Source: Bacteroides ilei (lineage in GTDB: Bacteria > Bacteroidota > Bacteroidia > Bacteroidales > Bacteroidaceae). Taken from it: a stretch of 64,000 nucleotides of DNA. The stretch is from positions 2,473,083-2,537,082 of the forward strand of contig NZ_LT635801.1 in NCBI RefSeq assembly GCF_900128495.1, in the 5' to 3' direction. The notes below the pieces were generated by a model that worked only from the letters and a program-made list of their open reading frames with translations, made no database searches and was not told where the DNA came from. Shown one piece after another: positions 58,684-64,000 of the stretch. The stretch's first letter is position 1. The number at the start of each line of letters is the position of its first letter. Both the position numbers and the translations under genes were made by a program.

Positions 58684-59430
58684 ATGGGATTATTAACAGG
58701 AAAAACAGCCATTATTACTGGTGCTGCCCGCGGTATCGGTAAGGCTATTGCGTTGAAGTTCGCTTCAGAAGGCGCAAACATTGCATTTACAGATCTGGTA
58801 ATTGACGAAAACGGAAAGAATACAGAAGCTGAAATCGCGGCGTTCGGTGTCAAGGTCAAGGCTTACGCTTCAAATGCCGCAAATTTTGAGGATACCGCAA
58901 AGGTAGTGGCTCAGATTAAGGACGATTTCGGTACTATTGACATTCTGGTAAACAATGCAGGTATCACCAAGGACGGTTTGATGATGCGTATGAGTGAAGC
59001 TCAGTGGGATGCTGTTATCGGAGTAAACCTGAAATCTGCATTTAACTTCATTCATGCATGCACACCGGTTATGTTGCGTCAGAAGAGCGGTAGCATCATC
59101 AATATGGCTTCTGTGGTAGGTGTACATGGAAATGCCGGTCAGTGTAACTATTCGGCTTCTAAAGCAGGTATGATCGGGTTGGCTAAATCCATCGCACAGG
59201 AACTGGGCTCACGTGGTATCCGTGCCAATGCAATCGCTCCGGGTTTTATCATTACAGAAATGACAGCACAGTTGTCGGACGAAGTTAAGGCTGAATGGAA
59301 CAAACGTATCCCGTTGCGTCGTGGAGGAACTCCGGAAGATGTTGCCAATATCGCATTGTTCCTGGCTTCTGATTTGTCTTCATATGTATCGGGACAGGTC
59401 ATCCAGGTAGATGGCGGTATGAATATGTAA
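58684..59430 (+). CDS. fabG: 3-oxoacyl-ACP reductase
   Basis: A 248-residue classical SDR that reduces 3-oxoacyl-ACP with NADPH. The cofactor site is TGAARGIGKAIALKF near 12-26, NNAG is near 90, the catalytic Ser is in INMASVVGVHG and the Tyr/Lys in YSASKAGMIG near 155-164. The ending VSGQVIQVDGGMNM is typical of FabG. Enzymes of this family with other substrates cannot be fully excluded. Confidence 0.9.
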   Translation: MGLLTGKTAIITGAARGIGKAIALKFASEGANIAFTDLVIDENGKNTEAEIAAFGVKVKAYASNAANFEDTAKVVAQIKDDFGTIDILVNNAGITKDGLMMRMSEAQWDAVIGVNLKSAFNFIHACTPVMLRQKSGSIINMASVVGVHGNAGQCNYSASKAGMIGLAKSIAQELGSRGIRANAIAPGFIITEMTAQLSDEVKAEWNKRIPLRRGGTPEDVANIALFLASDLSSYVSGQVIQVDGGMNM

Positions 59431-59470
59431 TGGTTGTCGGACTTTTGGAATAAATATCGTCTGAATAGAT

Positions 59471-59529
59471 GCGGCAAGGAATCTTGTAGTGACTTCGGGA
59501 AGTGTTCAAGGTTCCTTGCTGTTTTTTTA
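59471..59529 (+). terminator. Terminator after fabG
   Basis: GCAAGGAATC pairs imperfectly with GGTTCCTTGC, followed by TGTTTTTTT. It overlaps the upstream extension of the next frame and supports its later start. Confidence 0.7.
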
Positions 59530-59548
59530 TGCAAATCATGAGTGGTGT

Positions 59549-60226
59549 ATGACTGTAGTTTACGAGGATAATCATATCATTGTTGTAAATAAGACGGCTT
59601 CGGAGATTGTACAGGGAGATAAGACCGGGGATGTTCCTTTATCGGAAACGGTGAAGCAATATATCAAGGAAAAATACAATAAACCGGGAAACGTCTTTTT
59701 AGGTGTGACGCATCGTCTTGACCGTCCGGTAAGCGGACTGGTAATCTTTGCCAAGACCAGTAAGGCTTTGTCCCGTCTGAACGATATGTTCCGTAACGGT
59801 GAAGTGAAGAAAACCTATTGGGCTGTGGTAAAACAGCAACCTCCTCAGGATGAAGGTGTGCTGGAAAATTTTCTTGTCCGTAACGAGAAGCAGAATAAAT
59901 CGTATGCCTATGACAAGGAGGTTAAAGGTTCAAAGAAAGCTATCCTTCATTATCGTCTGATCGGACATTCGCAGAATTATTATTTGTTGGAGGTTGATTT
60001 GAAAACCGGACGTCACCATCAGATCCGTTGTCAGTTGGCAAAAATGGGATGCCCTATCAAGGGTGATTTGAAGTATGGTTTTCCGCGCTCCAATCCGGAT
60101 GGCAGTATTTGTCTGCATTCCCGCCGGGTACACTTCATACATCCGGTTTCAAAGGAGCCTGTTGACCTGATAGCTCCTTTGCCTGCCGGGAATTTGTGGA
60201 ACGGCTTTGAAATGGATGACAAGTAA
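59549..60226 (+). CDS. RluA/RluD-family RNA pseudouridine synthase
   Basis: 225 residues. The catalytic Asp is in THRLDRPVSGLVIFAKTSKA near 55-75. The ending segments DLKTGRHHQIRCQLA and GDLKYGFPRSNP are typical of the RluA family. It modifies uridines in rRNA or tRNA; the target cannot be told. No S4 domain is present, as in short YhcT-like members. The ATG at 59549 lies after the fabG terminator; the open frame from 59489 runs through that stem-loop. Confidence 0.9.
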   Translation: MTVVYEDNHIIVVNKTASEIVQGDKTGDVPLSETVKQYIKEKYNKPGNVFLGVTHRLDRPVSGLVIFAKTSKALSRLNDMFRNGEVKKTYWAVVKQQPPQDEGVLENFLVRNEKQNKSYAYDKEVKGSKKAILHYRLIGHSQNYYLLEVDLKTGRHHQIRCQLAKMGCPIKGDLKYGFPRSNPDGSICLHSRRVHFIHPVSKEPVDLIAPLPAGNLWNGFEMDDK

Positions 60227-60227
60227 A

Positions 60228-60266
60228 AAGAAAAAGGACGCTTCACAGCGTCCCTTTTTCTTTTTA
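60228..60266 (+). terminator. Terminator after the pseudouridine synthase
   Basis: AAAAAGGACGCT pairs with AGCGTCCCTTTTT around a 3-5 base loop and runs into T. Confidence 0.85.
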
Positions 60267-60584
60267 TAACACATAGGCATCTTCTTTTCAAGAGAGTATA
60301 GATCAAGAATGTACTCCCTTGTTTTATGGGGTTGGGTTATAGTCTAGTATGTTTTTATGTTGTTTGAATTTTGTAATATACAATCTCCTTTATCTAAATA
60401 GCAATAGTCATGCCATAAACTATGAATTTTATAAATAATTTATTATCAGTATATTATGGTTTATAATAATTCTGTATTATCTTAAAATTGTGGAAAAAGA
60501 TGTGGAAACTGTAGAAACTTTCCACACTATGTATTCCACACTTATCAATTTCAATAAATTTATTATTTATTGGGAGCTTGTTTT
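60267..60584. other. Gene-free AT-rich region before the third IS66
   Basis: About 320 bp, strongly AT-rich, with no reading frame of note. It contains the TGTGGAAA dyad at 60489-60540, described separately. Confidence 0.6.
60489..60540. promoter_or_regulatory. Dyad of four TGTGGAAA-type boxes (DnaA-box-like or operator)
   Basis: TGTGGAAA occurs at 60489 and 60501, and its complement TTTCCACA at 60519 with a one-base variant ATTCCACA at 60533. Two direct copies face two inverted copies, spaced 12 and 14 bases within each pair. The sequence resembles the DnaA box TTATCCACA loosely. AT-rich DNA lies on both sides. Confidence 0.5.
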
Positions 60585-60669
60585 GTAAACTTCCAATTTT
60601 AGGGTATCCCCTTTTAGACGGGCGCCAGTCGGCACCCGTCTAAAAAAGAATCCACAAATTTAACGATTA

Positions 60670-62517
60670 TTATTTGCATATTGTCATGGGAAGAAGGTTT
60701 TCGTAATCCGTTCTTCCCTTTTTTAATTCTCTGAGCAGCTTGCAGAAGTAATCCCTGAAGGAGACTCCTGCCTGTTTGCAGGTTTCTATAAAGGTATTAT
60801 AGATTGCGGAGTTCTGTATTCCTTTCACGCTTCCGAAGAACAGGCTGTTCTTTCTTTGGACAGTGATTGGTCTTATCGCTCTTTCTGCTGCCATATTGTC
60901 TATGGAGTATTCTCCATCATTTCTGTAGGCAAAGATCTGATTCCAGAAGTTCTTCAGATAGTTAAGAGCCTTGCTCATAAGTTCGCTTCGGTTCTCATCC
61001 GGATTTGCAAGCAGATCATAAAGTTCTGTCCTTATCTTCTCGATGACCTCAGTTGTTTCCTTACTGTTCCTTCTGCGGTAAATCTCGTCTGCAGTAAGTT
61101 TTTCCCGGCGATAAGTATCTTCCATGCCGTATAGCTTTGCTATCTGCTCAAGGAAGATTCTTGCCTGCGGGCTTCCCTGGTCGAAGGCATACTTGAACTT
61201 TGCCCTTGCATGAGCCAGACAGCAGAGATGATCTATATCCATAAGTTCGTTGTCAAGATACATATATACGTTATAACCGTCACTCTGCAGTGATTTGATT
61301 TTTGCATCACCAAGGAACTCCTTCAACACATTTCTGTTCCTGCCTCCATGTTTCTGTACACCTTCATCATCCGTTGTATCCTCGTAGAAGAAGATGACTA
61401 TACGCGCTTTTCTGTTTACCAGACACCACATATAGGTCTTTCGTTTCTTATTGTATGCGTGATAGCGGAGCCATGTCTCGTCCACATTCACGTTGGCACC
61501 GTCCTGAAGGGCAATCTTCTTGAGGGCAGGTATCAGCTTATTGAGCTGCATGGCACCTTTGTCGGCCCAGTTCAGCAGGTTCTGCATAGAGGTGTTCCAG
61601 TCCATATCCGACAGACGGTTCTTCGCCTCCCTGTATGCCGGTGTTGACATCTGGAAGCGGTTGAACATCAGATACGAGAGCATGTTTGCCGTAATGCTTG
61701 TACCCGGTACTATCTCGTCATAAAGGCTTGCCCGGACGTCATCCTTCATAGGAAGGAACATGCTTTCAATCCTGCCGTCGGCATGCTTCACCTTAAGTAC
61801 CTCAAAGTGATGTTCCTCAATATGGCTCACAATGTTTCTTATTTTACGGTAGCTTGACGATATTACAACAGAATCCTCAGGAAGCATTGTATAATCAGAC
61901 CTGTGTATAATCGGTGTACCTACACAAGTCTTATTGTATGTCATTCCTTTCCTGTATGGTCTTTCCTTGGAAAGGGAAGCCTTCGGAGTATCCTGCGTGT
62001 CGCATGATGCGGAAGAGTCCGGCTGTGGAACCTCGCTTGGTGGAGCAGTAGGAGTACCGTCAAAATCATCCTTGTCATCATGCTTCCCTTTTACGACCCT
62101 TTTACGGTCAATACCTTTGAGACTTTTGGAAGAGGCATAGGTCTGGGTATTCATAATGGAAAGACGTTCTAAAAGGGCATTATACTTTTTCTCAAGTTTT
62201 TTATACTCCTTATCGCGGAGCTTGTATTCAAGGACAACCTTGTCAGCCTTGCTGTTTGCCTTAAGCAGGGCATTTGTAAGGGAGTCTATTTTCTTATTGG
62301 ACTCCTTCAGGTCTTTTCCTATTTCATCAAGCCGTGCTATCATTTCGTCAAGCTGCTTGCTCTTGCTCTGATTTTCCTCAAACAGGAACAGGGCGAACCT
62401 CTTTATCTGCTCATTATCCATACCTTCAAGGGGTGTATGCTCCTTTTCGGGTCTGTTCATCATCTCTTCAAGATGCTTGCGTCTGAGTGTATTTTCTATG
62501 AGCTCTTCCAGTTCCAT
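60670..62517 (-). CDS. tnpC: IS66 transposase TnpC
   Basis: 615 residues, near-identical to the TnpC at 14832 with scattered changes (for example MELEELIENTLRRKH against METEELIEHILRQKH at the start). The DDE motifs NVDETWLRYH, LQSDGYNVYM and DNMAAERAIRPI are all kept. It appears intact. Confidence 0.93.
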   Translation of the reverse strand: MELEELIENTLRRKHLEEMMNRPEKEHTPLEGMDNEQIKRFALFLFEENQSKSKQLDEMIARLDEIGKDLKESNKKIDSLTNALLKANSKADKVVLEYKLRDKEYKKLEKKYNALLERLSIMNTQTYASSKSLKGIDRKRVVKGKHDDKDDFDGTPTAPPSEVPQPDSSASCDTQDTPKASLSKERPYRKGMTYNKTCVGTPIIHRSDYTMLPEDSVVISSSYRKIRNIVSHIEEHHFEVLKVKHADGRIESMFLPMKDDVRASLYDEIVPGTSITANMLSYLMFNRFQMSTPAYREAKNRLSDMDWNTSMQNLLNWADKGAMQLNKLIPALKKIALQDGANVNVDETWLRYHAYNKKRKTYMWCLVNRKARIVIFFYEDTTDDEGVQKHGGRNRNVLKEFLGDAKIKSLQSDGYNVYMYLDNELMDIDHLCCLAHARAKFKYAFDQGSPQARIFLEQIAKLYGMEDTYRREKLTADEIYRRRNSKETTEVIEKIRTELYDLLANPDENRSELMSKALNYLKNFWNQIFAYRNDGEYSIDNMAAERAIRPITVQRKNSLFFGSVKGIQNSAIYNTFIETCKQAGVSFRDYFCKLLRELKKGRTDYENLLPMTICK

Positions 62518-62608
62518 GTTCTCTAATATTTTATGTAAAGATACTCATTTTCAATGAGATATACAAATATTTAGAGAATTTTTATCGCTGATTGTCAGAG
62601 TTTTATCT

Positions 62609-62941
62609 TTAAATTCTTATACTCGTTATTACTGGAGTTTCAAGTATCGTGACCAGGTCTTTCCAGTCTATTTTATATACTGTCACATCGTTCTTGCGCT
62701 CTATTTTCATGAACTTATAGCCCTTAATGAAAGACTTCTCATGAAGGTAGTAGGCATTGCGCTCATAGTGTATCATACGAACCTTGCGCTGGTCTTTAGA
62801 CATGAACATGTAAACATCACCATTCAATGGATCACGGTGGTATCGACCTCGGATTATCTCGCATATACGCTGAGCCTTGCATCTCATATCGTGAAGCTCA
62901 GGAAGGTAGTAGAAGTTGTGAAGACCGTTGATGCTCAGCAT
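62609..62941 (-). CDS. tnpB: IS66 accessory protein TnpB
   Basis: 110 residues of the IS66 Orf2 type with GDVYMFMSKDQRKVRMIHYE. The ATG at 62941 overlaps the tnpA stop codon, so the upstream in-frame start at 63007 is not used. Confidence 0.87.
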   Translation of the reverse strand: MLSINGLHNFYYLPELHDMRCKAQRICEIIRGRYHRDPLNGDVYMFMSKDQRKVRMIHYERNAYYLHEKSFIKGYKFMKIERKNDVTVYKIDWKDLVTILETPVITSIRI

Positions 62942-63300
62942 AAGCCCTCCAGTTTCTCTACCAGTGTTTTCAGCCCCTGATAGTCTAAGCCTTTCTTCTG
63001 TATGCACAAGCCCTCACGAGTTCTTATTGTCACCATAATGCTTCCTTTATGGGGAGTTGTACGTTTGAGCTTGTCTTTAGCAACCTCCTGCCGTTCTTCA
63101 TTGCCTGTCCGAATCAGCTCTTCCGGAATTCCTTCAACTTCTACAGGTACAACCTTTTTCTGTGTCTTCTTGAACCAGTCATAGAATGCCGTGTATGGAA
63201 TATTGTTGCCAACGCAGAACGAGTTGATGGAAACCCCATTGGGCTCACCCTCGGTTTTGTAGAGGAACCACAGTCTTTCAAAATCTTTTTCGCTAAACAT
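62935..63300 (-). CDS. tnpA: IS66 accessory protein TnpA
   Basis: 121 residues, matching the TnpA at 14053 except in the middle (near IPEELIRTGNEERQEV), where the two differ by several residues and one in length. This divergence shows the two IS copies are not recent sisters. Confidence 0.86.
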   Translation of the reverse strand: MFSEKDFERLWFLYKTEGEPNGVSINSFCVGNNIPYTAFYDWFKKTQKKVVPVEVEGIPEELIRTGNEERQEVAKDKLKRTTPHKGSIMVTIRTREGLCIQKKGLDYQGLKTLVEKLEGLC

Positions 63301-63430
63301 AATCTTTCGAGTTTTAAGTTTAGCACGAAGGTATGCGAAAGAGACATGCTAGTCAATACGCCAATTTTGGAAGCTTACTCATTTTGGGGCTGACGGAAAT
63401 GGAGTTTTTTTGATAGGACACGTATAAAAC

Positions 63431-63464
63431 AAAAAAAGCGACTATTCATCCTTATGAATACCGC
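63431..63464 (-). terminator. Terminator-like stem-loop on the minus strand
   Basis: On the minus strand GCGGTATTCAT pairs with ATGAATAGTCGC (one bulge), followed by seven T. It would end transcripts coming from the promoter near 63790. Confidence 0.6.
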
Positions 63465-63474
63465 CGATTTGATA

Positions 63475-63499
63475 AAGAACCCCCCAATTAAGGGTTCTT
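63475..63499. other. Stem-loop in the leader region
   Basis: AAGAACCC pairs with GGGTTCTT around CCCAATTAA, 11 bases before (in minus-strand direction) the terminator-like stem-loop. Confidence 0.55.
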
Positions 63500-63777
63500 G
63501 CGTCAAGCTCATCTAGTTGTTGTGTTATCCTTCTCTCTTTTTTAACCTTAAAATGCAATCTTAATCCTATTAAAAACCTAATCTGAAAACAAATCTTTTT
63601 TATGCTAATACCTTTTATAAAAACTTAAATCTTTAATACCTTAATACTAACCTAATACCTGAATAAAATTGCTTTTCTCTTACTATATATACCTAATTGT
63701 AATTTTTTAATTACCTTAAATCTATTGACTAATACCTAAAACTATCTTTGTTATCCTTTGGTTTCACAACCACGATG
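63500..63777 (-). other. AT-rich leader-like region with repeated AGGTATT
   Basis: No gene is seen. On the minus strand the heptamer GGTATT recurs at least four times (around 63731-63736, 63654-63659, 63635-63640 and 63608-63612) with related GGTATA and GTATTA variants between. It lies between a promoter and two stem-loops. Confidence 0.45.
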
Positions 63778-63808
63778 CAAATATATAGCTATTTCGGTTA
63801 TTTGCAAT
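63778..63808 (-). promoter_or_regulatory. Strong minus-strand promoter reading toward the IS66
   Basis: On the minus strand TATATTTG followed by C (63778-63785) is a close match to the -7 consensus, and ATTG (63805-63808) is a near -33 box 19 bases upstream. No intact gene follows before the IS66. Confidence 0.6.
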
Positions 63809-64000
63809 GCTTTGTGACAGGTATTATGCGGAAATACCTTTTTTCTTGATTTAAATCATGAAAATGCCTGTTTTTTCGTGTGCGATAACGGATTTTGCAC
63901 AGAAACCTGATTCGGTGGCTGTTCTTCAGGTTGGACTTCATGATTTGTCAAGCTGATTGGTTGGATATACTCGTTAATGTTAAAACGTATATTTATCTGA
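63809..64000. other. Window edge, no gene seen
   Basis: About 190 bp with no reading frame or RNA gene that I can support. Confidence 0.5.

Larger units (their letters stand above)
60585..63378 (-). mobile_element. IS66-family element, second type, inverted copy
   Basis: The ends are GTAAACTTCCAATTTTAGGG at 60585 and CCAATTTTGGAAGCTTAC at 63361-63378. It carries tnpA, tnpB and tnpC on the minus strand and closely matches the element at 13975-16764 in opposite orientation. No direct repeat flanks it: the left side reads GCTTGTTTT and the right TCATTTTGG. This suggests rearrangement after insertion. Confidence 0.92.
63375..63512 (-). pseudogene. Short frame cut by the IS66, possible gene start
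   Basis: On the minus strand an ATG at 63512, preceded by GAGAGAAGGATAAC, opens a frame of about 45 codons (starting MSLTQEPLIGGFF) that crosses into the IS66 end and stops there. It lies downstream of a plausible promoter. I do not recognise the protein, and the terminator-like stem-loop at 63431-63464 overlaps the frame, so it may not be a gene at all. Confidence 0.3.

Noticed and set aside
63480..63485. Run of 6 C near the right edge as another contingency tract
   Set aside because: It is short, not in a supported gene, and is explained as one arm of a stem-loop.

Overview
The window looks like a chromosomal segment from a gut Bacteroidales, most likely Bacteroides or Phocaeicola. Three things point there. 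The promoters carry the Bacteroides -7 box TAnnTTTG with a TTTG-like -33 box 19-21 bases upstream (before tig, recQ, trpS, the tRNA-Val array, the tRNA-fMet pair and tetR). The chromosomal gene order (yceD-rpmF-fabH-era-der, tig-clpP-clpX-recQ-guaB, then a SurA/OstA/mutL cluster) is familiar from that group. The protein sequences are of Bacteroidales type. No species is claimed.

Layout. Positions 1-5109 are two related IS66 elements, one inserted into the transposase gene of the other, with a 389-bp tandem duplication at the left end of the inner one. Positions 5284-27458 are the right-hand part of a capsular or surface polysaccharide locus on the + strand, split by a second type of IS66 (13975-16764). 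Its left part (5.3-13.9 kb, AT-rich) holds a glycosyltransferase, a Wzy polymerase, an acyltransferase, a set of nucleotide-heptose genes (hddA, an hldD-like epimerase, gmhA, a fused hddC-gmhB) and a second glycosyltransferase. Its right part (17-22 kb, AT-rich) holds a CapA-like protein, a CapK/PaaK-like ligase, a glycosyltransferase, a WcaF-like acetyltransferase and an SGNH hydrolase. A clearly more GC-rich tail (22-27.5 kb) holds a GT2 enzyme, ugd, gmd, fcl and manA. The predicted glycan draws on GDP-heptose, UDP-uronic acid and GDP-fucose. No flippase, initiating transferase or UpxY/UpxZ-type regulator lies in the window, so the locus starts outside it or has lost genes on the left.

The most striking observation is a set of long poly-G tracts found only between 8 and 28 kb. 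Three lie inside reading frames of this locus: 9 G in the acyltransferase (in frame), 9 G in the CapK-like ligase (out of frame, one base from repair) and 10 G in the SGNH hydrolase (in frame). This is the architecture of slipped-strand contingency genes and would let the cell switch capsule decoration enzyme by enzyme. Bacteroides capsules are classically switched by invertible promoters, so this would be a second layer. A fourth tract of 16 G lies beside an isolated 5S rRNA gene whose 5' end looks damaged.

From 27.9 to 60.2 kb the window is ordinary chromosome: yceD, rpmF, fabH, era and der; mlaE-mlaF on the minus strand; lptB; an RRM protein; tig, clpP, clpX, recQ and guaB; three SurA/PpiC-type proteins with an OstA-like protein, a small membrane protein and mutL; carB (minus); trpS; four identical tRNA-Val genes; a LuxR-type regulator; cysK (minus); two tRNA-fMet genes (minus); tetR-fabG; and a pseudouridine synthase. 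Most transcription units end in clear stem-loops. The right edge has a dyad of TGTGGAAA-type boxes (60489-60540), a third IS66 copy in inverted orientation (60585-63378), and about 620 bp with no gene but with a minus-strand promoter, an AT-rich leader, stem-loops and a short frame cut by the IS.
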